DNA of 64,000 nt from Avena insularis (GCA_023614405.1 CM042694.1:92301285-92365284); one strand, 5' to 3'. Numbered from the stretch's first letter, positions 22,501-34,811 are shown. Made by a program: numbers and translations. Notes: generated by a model from the letters alone, not told the origin.

Positions 22501-25270
22501 CAGTACTATATAGTAAAACATTTGAACAATTCTAATCTTCTTTCTGTAAAACATTTGTAGAAAAATATACCAAGGATTAAACTTCAGGATAGTTAAATGG
22601 GTAAATACGAGCAATGTTGAGGGGGAGGTTTCTGTAAACCACAACTTCAACGTTTCTTCACATAACCACAATTTTAGGGGCAATCAAGTAACCTCCACCG
22701 AAAACTTTGGCGGCGAGGCTAACAAGTTGATCCTGAAAGTCGAGTTTAGTCAGTCGGGTTAGCCGATGTCCACTTCTGCATTTTCTTTTTTGCAATAAGC
22801 CCCACCGGTCAGTTTTGCTATCTGTTAGCTTCAATCCTAGGTTTTGGATGGTATGTACTTGATTGCCGTTGAGGTTGTCAAAAGAAAAGGAGTGAAGAAT
22901 CTCATGACTTGTGATTTTTTGAAACCTTCAACAAATAGTTGTGGTTCTTGATATGTACTATTGTTAATCCCACATGAATTTCTCACAGAGGATGTGTTCC
23001 TTAAAAAGTGCTCAAACTGCCCACAAATTCTATGATGTAATGGTATAACCCAAACGAAGTGTGCACAAAAAATTCCCATGGTGGAGGAGATTAAGAGTTT
23101 GACATTCAAAGTTATAACTATGGACGGGAATTTGTCCAAGGGGTGGTGCCTCCCGGGAACATATGCTCTTGAGATAAATAGTAGTACTAGGAAAGAAACC
23201 TAGGAAAAGAGGTATAAATAGTAAAAATAATTAGATAAAATTTAGCATGTGAATGTAGAACATGGTGAACATGTGTAAATGTTTCTTTTGAAACGGAATG
23301 TAAAATAATTTAAGGTTTTTTTAACCTTTATAACATTTTTTTTAACCGAGAAGCATGTGCTCTCGGTGCCACCGAAACCGTCCTTGTAAGTATTATTTGT
23401 AGTGTATTTTTTTTTTCGATTCTCTTGGGTACCAACAAAACTGTCCTTGTCAGTATATATATGGGTGATAAAGAGTGCTCAGCGACCCACTCTTTGCCTC
23501 TTTGATAGGCCTCTCCTATTAGTATTATCTTTGAGCAGGTAAGCCTCTCATATATTTCTCTGTTGCAATTAGTCCCAAAAATGGAAGGACCACATACTCA
23601 ATCTGGCACTGTGGCCAGCTTGTCTCCGTCGCAACGTCGCCGTTAGTATAACAAGTTGCCAAAAGTGTGAATGGGACACGATCCCCCTCATGCACCTCGT
23701 GCGCCACTTTTTTAAATTTTTTTGCGGGTATCGTCTATCTGAAAAGATGAGACAGACGTGCAGCACCGCGTCATACCCTGCTGGGTCCTACAAGTTACTA
23801 ATTGGGGGTGCCCCTAATGGTACTATATTGAGCAAGTTTTTTCAGCCGGCCTGGTCAACCGACACACGATTTTCTTTTGCCATATAGTATAAAACTCGTG
23901 ACAGCTGATCAAATTGCATTATACAGCATTGCTATGACCGTAAATGCAATCTCAAATAAAGTTACTTATGTAGAAGTTTACAATAAATTGATTGCCTTAG
24001 AGCAAGTTCAATAATGACACATATAATACTACCTCTGTTCGAGATTATTAGTTCTAAGGGCCAAGTTGCTAATACCAAGATACTCCATAACTCTCTCTCA
24101 TTATTTTTTACATGCACCAATAGTCTTACATGCATGAGAGAAGTGAGAGGAAAAAGAGAACATGCATTGGACAAGAGAGATTAATAAATGAGATAACCCT
24201 TATAATATCAAACAAGATAAAAAAGCTCTCCGGACCTATAATCCCGAACAGAGGTAGTAGTTAGTTACAAAAGTCTACTATTTAATCAATATTTGGCCAC
24301 ATTTCACTCTCACAAAGCACCTAGGAGTACGTGTTAGAGCTGAATCTTGCAGGAGAGCCCGCTTACATTTTCTCTCCTCCACCTCATCTAAAATATAATA
24401 TTTAAAGTCTTATAGTCAGCTGACTACACCTTATTGTACTTGTTCTTATATAGGCCATCCATTTCAGAATATAAGATGATTAACTTTGTGAAAGGAGCGT
24501 ATCTGGCCTCTTTTAATATATAAGTTCACTCTAAATCTACACAATGTTCAAAATATAAGATGATTAACTTTGTGAAAGGGTCTAGATATACTTTTTCACA
24601 ATGCTAAAACATCTTTTATTATGAAATAGAGGGAGTATATGTTTGGAAAATAAAATTTAGTTTTCAGCTTGACAGAGTAAAAAGCTAAATATCTCTAGCA
24701 CCTCTCCAATTGTTTCTTAGCATTATTGTTCCTGCTTCAAGGTGACAAAACTGTAAAACTTGTGTCATTTTATGATTATCTTACGGGAAACGGAAACAAA
24801 ATGATTTCATCCAACTTGTACCACTTCTTCCCGGCCGGTAAGCTGATCAACTTAATACGCAGAATGAAAACCTATAGCGCATTTTACCCACACGATTCCA
24901 CGGACAGCCAAAAACAAACCAGACGCTTAGGGTGACGGCCGGGTTCAATTGAACGTTGTTGGACACGTACGTGAGGTTAATCAGCTAGCAGGGTCGGTCA
25001 CCCCTGACGTTACGTACTCACCGGGTGATTCTTGTCGCCGACGACGAGGCCGTGCTGCGAGCACCAGACGAGCGCCTCCTCCACGAGCTGGTCCACCAGC
25101 CCGGGCGGCACCGCCAGCTGCTGCAGCCTGGTCCGCCCGCCACCTCCCGCCGTCTCCGCCGCGGGCGTCGCTGTCCCGACGACGGCGCACCGCAACGACG
25201 AGGCGGAGGACATCATTATTAGCCTCGTGGCGACCGCGGGGCGCGGGCGCACGATGACGGAGCCGCCCAT
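19594..25270 (-). CDS. GSH2: Glutathione synthetase, complete 12-exon gene, 519 aa
   Basis: Joins gamma-glutamylcysteine and glycine with ATP to make glutathione, in cytosol and plastid. Exons: 25,270-25,022; 22,362-22,193; 22,109-22,034; 21,900-21,770; 21,647-21,525; 21,453-21,373; 21,242-21,162; 21,075-21,006; 20,767-20,646; 20,191-20,052; 19,983-19,791; 19,717-19,594. They total 1,560 bases, 519 codons plus TGA, with every junction in phase. Motifs: [13 protein letters not shown] (exon 2), [13 protein letters not shown] (residues 187-199), the ATP-binding glycine-rich loop [13 protein letters not shown] (408-420), and the family C-terminus [16 protein letters not shown]. The Arg/Ser-rich N-terminus could be a transit peptide. 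ATG 25,270 is chosen, but the frame stays open to an ATG at 25,486 and a second start at residue 19 is possible. Intron 6 has AT-AC ends; the others are GT-AG. Intron 1 (2.66 kb) holds two MITEs. Confidence 0.93.
21243..21372 (-). other. GSH2: U12-type AT-AC intron (intron 6 of GSH2)
   Basis: The intron begins ATATCCTTT, the full minor-spliceosome donor consensus, and ends TTTTCAC. A branch-site-like TTTTCCTTAGC lies about 12 bases before the end (21,265-21,255). Joining exon 6 (...GAA AT) to exon 7 (G TAT GGG GTG) keeps the frame and gives [12 protein letters not shown], matching the family apart from M where K is usual. No GT-AG choice at this place restores the frame. Confidence 0.85.
24029..24257. 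mobile_element. Stowaway-like MITE, 229 bp
   Basis: The left end ctacctctgttcgagattat is inverted at the right end as ataatcccgaacagaggtag, and the element is flanked by TA on both sides, the Stowaway/Mariner target duplication. It lies in GSH2 intron 1. Confidence 0.8.
24453..24635. mobile_element. Stowaway-like MITE, about 183 bp
   Basis: The right end is aaaacatcttttattatgaaatagagggag next to TA. The left end is a decayed inverse (ccatccatttcagaatataagatg). The motif aatataagatgattaactttgtgaaag occurs twice inside (about 24,469 and 24,550), an internal direct duplication. Confidence 0.65.
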
Positions 25271-25486
25271 GCTGGGACCCTGGGAGACGCAGGCGCCGGT
25301 GAAGGCGTTCGCGGCGAGCCCTTCCTCCCGCGCCGCGAGGCGACGGGAGCAACCTAGCGCCGTCGCCAGCCCTCCTCCACTCCTCTCCTCCCTCGCCGCC
25401 AGTAGGGCACAGCCAGCAAAGCTTCGGTAGGTGCCGGGCGGCGGGCCCTCGCCTCTTGCTCGGTGGGTCGTCGCGGTCGGCGCCAC
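25271..25486 (-). promoter_or_regulatory. GSH2 leader / possible N-terminal extension
   Basis: GC-rich sequence upstream of the chosen start. It stays in frame with exon 1 back to an ATG at 25,486, so it could be 5' UTR or 72 extra residues. The composition alone cannot decide. Confidence 0.4.
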
Positions 25487-26945
25487 GCCGTGGCGTCTTT
25501 CGTCGGGGCATGGCGGCGAGCTGGCGAGCCTCCTCGCGACGGGCGGCGGGTGGGCGGTGCCGTGCTGATCTCTGGGCGACGGGGGCCTTGGGTGGCGCGG
25601 GCTGCCGTCGTCCTCCCTTGCAGCGCTGGTAGGGGAGGCGGCGGGGAGTGTGGTGGCGTGGGCTCACCGAAGCGGATGGTCGAGGCGGCGGGTGCGACGG
25701 CGCAGCGCGTGAGCCAATGTGGGGGTGGCGGCGTCGCTGATCTGCAGTGGCTGGCGCCGGGCCAGATTCTGGGCGATGTGGGCCTGGCCTGGCGCCTAGC
25801 TGCGATCACCATGTGCGGATCCCGGGCTGGCTGGTTGGGGCACTAGGTCCGCCAGCGGCCTGATCTGATGTGGCGGGTGGCATACTATCGCTAGGGTTGC
25901 GGGGCTGGCAACGCGCGGCAACACGGAGATGCCGTTCTCGACTTGCACGTTGACCTTCCACACCGTTCCTTGTGTTCGGCCGGACGCCCGCGCCTTATGC
26001 TAGTGGCCCCGCCATGCGGATGACTACCGCTGCGGATTCGAGTGTGGAAGGCGGCGCCTCGAAGGTGGTCTGCGCAGTGTCCTCTGTTGAGGCGGCTCGG
26101 GCGACACGCTCCCTGCATCGATGGTGGTCCGGATGTCCCGGGTGGGCGCGATGGTGACGGTGCTGCCATTTGGCGGCGAGGTTCAACGGTGGCGATTGTT
26201 CCCCGGTGGGCCGGGTCGATGAGGGCTTGTGTGGGGTTGGCGTGGACGGCGGTCCCCTTGCTGCAGTGCGGTGGTGGGGCTTCACGGGCCCTCGGGGGCT
26301 CGGCCAGGCCAGGTGGGCCTGGTTTGCCCTGCGGCTGTATCCGGTCGGCTACCACCTTCTGGTGGTGGAGGTTGTTCCCTCCCGCGTATTGCTGTTCCGG
26401 TAACCCTGTCGAAGCCTGCTCTTTTCTATCCTACCGGTCTTAATTCGCGGGTCTCGGTGCGACGGCGGCGGCGGCTACAAGACCGTGGTGGCATGCACTG
26501 GTGGGCGACGAGCTTGGTGGAGCATTACGTTTGCGTCTGGGAGTGTGTTTTTTCTGAGGGGTCGGGAGAAATCCTTGTCTTCTTGACACCGACGCGGTGA
26601 CGCCTGCGGGCGCCACCGTCCTTCCTGAAGGGCGTCGGGTGTACCTCTTCTCCACCTCCCGATGTGCACCGGGGGAAACCCTAGGACCGGTCCGGACAGC
26701 AGTGTCGTCATCGTCGCTTTCCTTCTTGGAGGTGTTGCTTGGTGCGTGGCGCTTCGTAGTGCTAGGCTTGCGGTGGAACTTAGTTGGTGGACGCTACGGT
26801 TGCGGGTCGTCCTCGTTTTCGTCAAGCCGCTGCTATCGGCTTTGCTTTTTTTTTTTCTTTTGTGTTTTCTTTTAGTCTTCTTTTGGGCTATGTGCTGTCT
26901 GGCCCAGCAGCGGTCTCAACTGGTTGCTATATTTATATAGCTGGG
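25487..26945. other. GC-rich unclassified repeat-like stretch
   Basis: Strongly GC-rich, with open frames in many frames on both strands, which is what high GC produces by chance. The right end turns T-rich (26,845-26,880) and finishes with gttgctatatttatatagct, reminiscent of the 3' ends of some grass LINE-like or unclassified repeats. I could not find RT motifs or terminal repeats. Part of it must contain the GSH2 promoter. Confidence 0.35.
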
Positions 26946-28144
26946 CGTATGCCTGTTTCGAGGAAGGCGTTCGCGGCGGCGGCCATGCGATCGGCTCGGC
27001 CGCTGGGTGGTCTCCGGGATTTCTTGGTGAGCCGGTGGAGTTTCACTGGACTGAAGAGCGAGTCGGAAGAGAAAAGTGGAGGAGGATACGGGAGCAGCCA
27101 CCAAGGCGTGGGTTGATGAGCTAATAATCCGTGCATGCATCCAGCGAAGAAAACGAAGGGTGGGTGGACGTAGGGCGGGACAAGGCTATCTGGCAGCACA
27201 GGTGTGTCATGTGCATTCCATGCATCCATGGATCGCTCTCACGGCCGGTGGCCACGATATCGCGGAAACGTCACTTGGCAGTTGGCACGCGTGGGAACAA
27301 GGTCGCTGTCTCGCCGATTGTCACAAGCGCCGAATCGCCGCACCGATTCTCTTTGCCCCTTTCTGATGAGTTGCAGCCGGTAGCACTCATTATCTTTCTT
27401 CTTTTGACATGGCAGCACTCGTTATCAACGGTGAGGTGCACGCGACAGCGAGTTCGCACGCCATATATGCCTACCGGTGAGAGGTATATCCAGTGCAACG
27501 CGTGTTCCACGCACCCAATATGATATGATATGATAGAAAAGCATACAAGTTCAAAATAGTTGAGCGCATTCTCGAAATATACATCTACCATGCAACACTT
27601 GAGTTACAAATTCAACTCGCAACATGCGACATATAAAAGACAAATCATGTTATGATAAAGGTCCTAAGCATCACGTCGAGTTAATTGCAAAAAACAACCA
27701 CATTAGCACGACAAGTTTTCAAAAATCCACTACTTTTTTTAAAAAAGAGTTGCAAAAATCCACCAACATTGCGCTGGTAGCTTGCAATGTGCGCTGATGA
27801 TGTGATTTGGCTGCGCTAACAAAATTTCTAACAGCGGGACCCATAGTCCGGGGTGACATGGCACAAGAAAGTTACATGTTTCTGGCTATTTTGCTAAGGG
27901 ACCTCCATATAAAAACCCTCCACCGTGTCTTCCTCCTCTTGGCCCGGTACCGGTGCTACTCTTGCCGCCGCCGACAAACCTGGTCACAACCAAGCAGCCC
28001 GCCGACGGCGGAGGACATCGAGGAAGGAGGCAGGCCTTGCTCTGGCTACTTCCCGACCGTGATGAGGCCGACCCCGCCCCATCGTGTCGGCGCAGGCGAA
28101 TGAGGACGACGAGCTAGAGCTGCTCGGGGCCGTGGAGGGTGTAA
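26946..28144. other. Non-coding stretch, nothing firm
   Basis: Mixed sequence with gatatgatatgatag simple repeats near 27,523 and A/T-rich phrases (ttgcaaaaaacaacc, ttgcaaaaatccacc) at 27,686-27,770. No gene or clear element ends seen. Confidence 0.4.
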
Positions 28145-29096
28145 GAGCAACTCCAACAGCTTACCCATATATGGATAAGAACAAAGCGTTTGGGGAGGAG
28201 AGAGAGAGAGTATGGATAATGAAAATGTTGTTTGCTCCAACAGCTTACTCATTTTTTGGCTAGGCAAAATACAACCGTGTCCACAAAATAATAAAAACCA
28301 CATTCGTGCCCTTCTTTTTGACACCTAGGACCCTAAACCAAAAATGTGAAAAGCAATTGGGTCCTCAATCTTGCTCTCGTCGGGGGCTCCTGCCTCTGCC
28401 GGTAACGGGGCGCCGGCGAGCTGGTCGTGGACAAGGGAGGGAGGGCGGCGGGGTCAGGGCAGCGCGAGTTGCCGTGGATGAGAGGGACGGTGGGCGAGGT
28501 CAGGGACGCCGGCGAGTTTCCCGTCGCTGTCGGCCAGGCTGGAGTGAGGTCGCAGGGAGCGGACGGGGTCATGGAGGTCGCGGACGGGATCCTGGAGGTT
28601 GCAGGCGGGGTCGCTAAGGTACTCGCGTGACCAAGAGATCGCATGCCGCAGTGATTCGGCAACGGCGACGCCGATCGGGGTGGTCGCTGCGGTTTCTTCC
28701 CCTCGATTTGTGGCTTGTGCGAGGGTGAAGGAAGCAGCTGGGTGGAAGGAGTACAAGAGGTGCAGAGCGGCGGCGCGCAGGGAGGTCGCCGACGACTGGA
28801 GGGACGGCGGTGACCGGCGATGGCCTTGGCTGATTTTTCCGTTCGGGCAGTTGGAGGCTCCCACGTGTGTTTCTACTGACGTGACAACGTATGGGTAGGA
28901 GGGCACCTCTTACCCAAATTTTGTGTCTATCTACCCATATATGGGTAAGAAGTGATAAAAAATGGGTGATCACCCAATTTTTTTGGTAGGGGACCACTTA
29001 TGGGTAACCTGTTGGAGCTAGTATTTTGCTCCTCTTACCCATAAAAATGGTTATTGCTCCTCTTACCTATATATGGGTAAGCTGTTGGAGTTGCTC
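28145..29096. mobile_element. Non-autonomous TIR DNA transposon, 952 bp, with GC-rich cargo
   Basis: The ends are a perfect inverted repeat of at least 28 bp, starting gagcaactccaacagcttac and running on as ccatatat at 28,145-28,172, and inverted at 29,069-29,096. Further inverted copies of tacccatatatggg-like motifs lie just inside. The outer parts are AT-rich while 28,380-28,870 is markedly GC-rich, as if gene sequence had been captured. No transposase is present. I could not see a convincing target duplication, so the superfamily is open. Confidence 0.75.
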
Positions 29097-29865
29097 CATC
29101 CCTAAGAACATGATCAGGCCTGGTCCTGAGATTTTAGGGGCCTAGGCACAAAAAAACTTAGGTCCTTCAATATATAAACATTTTTTCTAGGACATGCATT
29201 ATATAAAGATCAAACAATCATGAAAATATATATGTGTAATATTACATGTCCTCAACGAAAATTTTAAGCATCCGAAACTAGTTTCATATAAATAATTTAT
29301 TTGTGTATACATATTGATCATTATGACAATTGTATCAGATCGTTGTGGGAAAATTGGATAAGGCGGAGACAATTTAGAGACATATCTTCTCTATAATGTT
29401 CGAGTTGACGCAGTGGGCTAGTGGCTGATGGGCGCGGCAAAGTAAGTACGGGTGACTTTGGGAGATCGTCTCATGTCCTCAAATACAGTGCATACTCTAA
29501 TTATTGCGCAGCGAATAGGGGTTCGTTAATTTTTATCATACTAATCGAGTTTGCGGTTCTAACTGGTTTAAAAAGCTAATATTCTGAAATGGTAATTTGG
29601 TGAACATTTTGCTCTAATGTGTTGATGGGTCCCAACTTACCGCAAAGGATAGATAATAGATTGAGTGCTTTCTTCTACCCTGCGTTCTCTCTCTCCACTC
29701 TAAACTCAATCAAACACCCAATCTAAATCCATGGAAAACCATGTCATATATGATTGTCTATCACCCGAGATGAAATCTAGTTCACGTCCCAGCCAGAGGG
29801 AAAAAAGTGTGCTTTCTTCTACCCTTCTAGTTCACGTCCCAGCCACTCGGGTTCCTAGAAAGGCG
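29097..29865. other. AT-rich spacer with short direct repeats
   Basis: Two short phrases occur twice: gtgctttcttctaccc (29,668 and 29,809) and tctagttcacgtcccagcca (29,776 and 29,826). No gene found. Confidence 0.5.
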
Positions 29866-30293
29866 TTGCCAGGCTGATTTTTTCGTTCAGACGGTGAAAT
29901 TTCGTCCAATCACGTTCCTAGGACACCGAATTCGTCCGGATTTGGCTCAACTTTCATCCGGCGTTCCTAGGCCGAACCCAGGGCACTGGGAACCGGCTGG
30001 GAACGCCGGACGCAGCGAAAAACAGGTGGGCCAACCCTGTCGGCAAGACAACCCCATTCCCCACCCCGACTCGGCTCTCCCGCGCAGAGAGCTTTCGTCG
30101 CCACCATGTCGTCACCGGCGAGCTCCCACCACGCCAAGCCGAAACCACGTATGTAGATAGGCCCGCCGCCTCCGCCGTAACCTTTCCCCTTCGCCTAGGC
30201 CTCGTTTCGCCGTCCCAACTTCGCCACAACTCGGCTTCGTCCCGAGCTCCCACCACCTCGCCGTGGACTGTTCGGCGTTTTGCCCGTTCGGCC

Positions 30294-31595
30294 ATGGAGT
30301 CCAACGACGAGGAGATGTTCGCCCAGTTGCTGGAGGAAGAGACCGCCACAGTCGCCGAAGATGAAGAGCACATGCAGATCCTCGCCTCCTTGGCCCGCAT
30401 GTACACGCAGACTGCAGCGCCGAAGCGTGGAGGCTGGGCGAAGGGTCGCCGGAAGTGCAAAGAAATACAGTGAGTGGAGGGCTACTGCATGCTGTATGCC
30501 GACTACTTCGTCGACGAGCCGCTGCACGAAGAGGCCGTGTTTCGGCGCCATTTCAGGATGAGCTGGAAACTCTTCCTCAACATCTTGCATGCCATCCGAG
30601 AGTTCGACCCCTATTTCATATGCAAGAAGGACTGCACCGGCATGGTAGGGTTTTCCTCACTTCAGAAGTGCACAGTGACAATGAGTTTGCTTGCATACGG
30701 AGCTCCGGGTGACAGTGCCGATGACTATCTCCGCATGGTCGAGTCCATCACCATTGATTGCTTGTATAGGTTCTACAGGGCAGTGATTGCAGTGTTTGGG
30801 CCACATTACTTGAGAACACCCAATGCTGAAGACACTGCTTGGATCCTCGTAGCCAATGAAAGTAAAGGATTTCCTGGAATGCTTGGAAGCATCGGCTGTA
30901 TGCATTGGCACTGGAAAAACTGTCCATTTGCTTGGCAAGGAATGTACAAAGACCACAAAGGAGGTTGCACTATACTCGAGGCAGTTGCTACACAATATCT
31001 TTCGATTTGGCACTCATTCTTTGGCATTGTAGGATCGAGCAATGACATCAACGTTCTATAGTCCTCAAATGTCTTTGCCAAGCTTGTTGAGGGTCATGCT
31101 CCCCCTGTGGACTTTGAGATCAATGGAAACCACTACAACAAGGGATACTATCTTGCAGATGGCATCTATCCAAGATGGCCAACATTTGTGAAGACTATCC
31201 CAAGCCCGATGCTCTCCAAGCATTCTCAGTTTGCCAAGGAACAAGAAGCTTGTAGGAAGGACGTGGAGCGGGCATTTGGTGTGCTTCAACAGAGGTTTGC
31301 AGTTGTCCGGTTCCCTGCTATGACCTGGTCGAAAGATCAGATGTGGAAAGTGATGAACTGTTGTGTGACCTTGCACAACATGATCATTGAGGATGAGAGA
31401 AAGGACCCAGTGGATTTGGTGGAGCAGAATGAGCCATACTACAGATAGGGACCCCTTGCAGAGCTTGATCACCAGGTGCTTCCATCGTGGGCTGCATTCA
31501 TCGCCATGCCTCAGGAGATCTGAGACCCGGTAGTGCATCAACAGTTGCAAGATGATATGGTTGAGCACATATGGATACGCAAGGGCAACACGTAG
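30294..31595 (+). pseudogene. PIF/Harbinger transposase, four in-frame stops
   Basis: One frame can be followed from ATG 30,294 to TAG 31,593-31,595 (433 codons). It is interrupted by TGA 30,471, TAG 31,059, TAG 31,446 and TGA 31,521, with no frameshift. It matches the plant transposon protein / DDE_Tnp_4 family: [56 protein letters not shown] and [15 protein letters not shown]. The first catalytic aspartate (SIDCMHW in the family) is glycine here (GGC, 30,894-30,896), while the second D and the E are kept. The protein would cut and paste the element but cannot be made whole from this copy. No Myb-like partner ORF is visible. Confidence 0.9.
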
Positions 31596-31623
31596 ATGTC
31601 GAGCATGATCTGGCTGAACTAGA

Positions 31624-33039
31624 TGATGTCTACGCACTTCTATTCTTGTAGACAGTTGTTGGGCCTCCAAGTGCAGAGGTTTGTAGAACAGCAGCAAGTT
31701 TTCCCTTAAGTGGATCACCCAAGGTTTATCGAACTCATGGAGGAAGTGTTCAAAGGTATCCCCTCTCAAGCAACCCTGCAATCAAGAAAAAAGAAGTCTC
31801 TTGTGTCCCCAACACACCCAATACACTTGTCAGGTGTATAGGTGCACTAGTTCGGCGAAGAGATAGTGAAATACAAGTGGTATGGATAATTATAAGTGGT
31901 AACGGTGATAGAAAATAACTTGATGGCGTGGAAGAGACTAAAGTCAAACTGAAATAAAGATAGAAGCAAGCAAACATGTAATAGATCTAGTTGCAAACGG
32001 TGTTTCAATGCTAAGAAACAAGGCCAAGGGATCATACTTTCACTAGTGAACACTCTCATATAAATATCTTCTCTTCATGATACTACTCTTAACTACTCTC
32101 TGGTTGAACACTCTAATCGATGGTAGGGCTATAACAACACACCTCAAAGTAAGCCTTTCCACATCTAGATAACCCCACACTGTCACCTTGAGCTCTAGAT
32201 GGTTCCAACAAACACCACAATTTCATAGAGACATCGAACTCCAAATATAACTCATAACAAGTATTTGTAATCTCTAGCCTAAGTGCCACCATGGTGTGCA
32301 CGCTGTCACTTTCACACACATGGGGAGAGCAGAGATCTATTAAAGCACTTGAGTAGCAAGGTAGATCTATAGATTACAAGCTCATGATCTCAATAAGATC
32401 ATGCATAGAGAGAGAGATGAACACATAGCTACCGGTAGAACCCTTAGCCTTGAGAGAGAACTACTCCCTCCTCATCATGGGAATCAGCAATGGTGATGGA
32501 GATGGTGGTGTAGATCGATGGAGATGGCTCCGGGGGCACTTCCCCATCCCGGCAGGGTGCTGGAACAAAGACTTTCTATCCCCCGGATCTCCCCTTCGGT
32601 GGCGGTGGCGCTACGAAAATTTTCGTGGTTGGAGGCTTGATGATTTAGGGTTTATGCATCGGGAGGCTCTTATAGGCGAGAGGGGAGACCGAGGGGGTGC
32701 CGGAGGGGCCCACACCATCCCTGGCGTGGCCTAGCCTGGCCCGCACCACCAGGTGGTGTGGCCACCCTCTGGCCCTTCTCCGTCTCGTATTCTGGCTCCA
32801 AGTGTCCCCCGGTAAAATAATAACTTTGGCTTTTGTCCCGTCCAATTCCGAGAATATTCATTTTCTGACTTCCTGGAACCGAAAACAACAGAAAACAGGC
32901 AGCTGGCACTGTGGCTCTTGTTAATAGGTTAGTCCAAGAAATCATATGAAAAGTACTCCAAAGTGTGGACAAAACATAAGAAAGTAGATAAAACCAAGCA
33001 TGGAACATCAAAAATTATAGATACATTTGCAATGTATCA
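31624..33039 (-). repeat. Outer Gypsy 3' LTR (1,416 bp)
   Basis: Read on the minus strand it starts TGATACATTGCAAATGTATC and ends GCGTAGACATCA. It is followed at 33,040 by the polypurine side of the interior (read on the minus strand AAGCTTGGGGATAT). It pairs with 49,362-50,792. A TATA-like ctataag is present on the minus strand near 32,670. Confidence 0.9.
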
Positions 33040-33387
33040 ATATCCCCAAGCTTAACTCATGCTCGTCCTCGAGTAGGTAAGTGATAAAAAGAAAGAATAA
33101 TTTTTGAGGTGACATGCACCATCATAAACTTGATCAAAGTATTTGTAAAACATTTGAAGCTGGGATCATAGTACTTCAATCATAACATGAAAGACAAAGT
33201 TCTAGCAATAAGACAAAGAAACTATGATGCAACATGAAAAGGCACAAACAAAAAATTCATGTATAACAATGCTTTGCAAGACGTTTGTTTAATTCACATA
33301 AAGAAAACATAGCATAATAATTCAGCTTGTCCCTCATAGAGTAGCAAACATAAATGCATAGGACACCTTCAAAGTTCATAAGAGTGA

Positions 33388-34782
33388 TGATACATAAAAA
33401 ACGTATCTACTTTCCCGAACACTTTTGCTATTGTTTCTCCTCTATACTTGTGTGATTTGGATGCAACTAATGCAAACTGACGCTGTTTTCAACAGAATTG
33501 CCTTGGTGTCTACTTTTTGTGCAGAAAATCAACTATCAGGAAAAATCCCGGAAAATATGCCAAAAATCCTATTTCACCCGAAGACTCCAGGAGCCAGAAT
33601 ACTAGACGGAGAAGAGCCAGGGGGTGGCCACACCACCTGGTGGCGTGGGCCAGGCCAGGCCGCGCCAGGGGGTGGTGTGGGCCCCCTAGGCATCCCCTCG
33701 GCCTCTCTCTTCACCTATAAGGAGCCTTCTGACCTAAAAACTTCGGGGGGTTCGACGTTTTTCTAGAAGGAGTTCCGCTTCGCCGCCACCACCAGATTCC
33801 ACGAAATAGCACTAGAAACTCTGTTTTGGCACCTTGCCGGGACGGGGAATTGGAGGAGATCATCGCCATCATCATCACCATCGCTTCTCCATCGACCATC
33901 CATGTTTCCCCCATCTATGAGTGAGTAATCCCCCGCTGTAGGCTATGGGAATGGTAGGGATTGGATGAGATCGTTCTTGTAATGGCATCAGATTGTTAGG
34001 GCATGGTGCCTAGTATCTTTTATTAGTGCTTTATGACTTTGTTGCGACTTGTTGTGCTTAATGCTTGTCACTAGGGCCCGAGTGCCATGATTTCAGATCT
34101 GAACATGTTATTGATTCATTATGATAGTATTGTTTTGGGTCTTATCTGCAAGTTGTATACACACGTCGTTGTCCGGAACCTATGGCCCCGAAGTGACAGA
34201 AATCGGGATAACCGGAAGGGAAAGTCTTTGATGTGAGGATCACATGTGTTCATGGAGTGTTAATGCTTTGCTCCGGTGCTCTATTAAAAGGAGCACCTTA
34301 ATTGCCAGTAGTTCCCTAGAGGCCCCGCTGCAAACGGGCTGGCAGGACAAAAGATGTTGTGCAAGTTCTCATTGCGAGCACGTATGACTATATATGGAAC
34401 ACATGCCTAGGATTGTCTAGTACTTGGATGCTTTATCTTATTTATCTGCAATTGCCCTATGTTCTGATTGCTATGTGAATTGTCTTGTCCATGCAACGCC
34501 CGTCCATCCATCCCTATGCCTACTGCACTCGAATCCCAATTGATCGCTTTTGTTACTACCGTGTTTGCTTTACTACTCTTTGTTACTTTGCTATTCCTAC
34601 TACAAAACTGCTCTTGATCGATAAACTGCTGTGAGCAAGATTGTTTCCAGGTGCAGCTGAATTGACAACTCAGTTGTTAAGGCTGATAAATATTCTTTGG
34701 CTCCCCTTGTGTCGAATCAATAAATTGGGTTTCACTTCCCTCGAAAATACTGCGATACACCCCGTATACTTGTGGGTCATCA
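33388..34782 (+). repeat. Gypsy 5' LTR, plus strand (1,395 bp)
   Basis: Starts TGATACATAAAAAACGTATC and ends ACTTGTGGGTCATCA, next to the primer site. A ctataag TATA-like motif lies at about 33,715. Confidence 0.85.
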
Positions 34783-34793
34783 AGACTATTTTC

Positions 34794-34811
34794 TGGCGCC
34801 GTTGCCGGGGA
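34794..34811 (+). other. Gypsy primer-binding site
   Basis: TGGCGCCGTTGCCGGGGA lies eleven bases after the LTR end. This is the usual primer site of this Triticeae Gypsy group. Confidence 0.8.

Larger units (their letters stand above)
22363..25021 (-). other. GSH2 intron 1, 2.66 kb
   Basis: Donor CCG|GTGAGT and acceptor CTGCAG|AGATCA. Apart from the two MITEs near its 5' end it is AT-rich with no recognised coding sequence. T/A runs near 23,330-23,420 are simple. Confidence 0.75.

Noticed and set aside
24981..26825. Many overlapping long open frames on both strands
   Set aside because: The sequence is very GC-rich, so stops are rare by chance. No domain, start context or splice signals support any of them except GSH2 exon 1.
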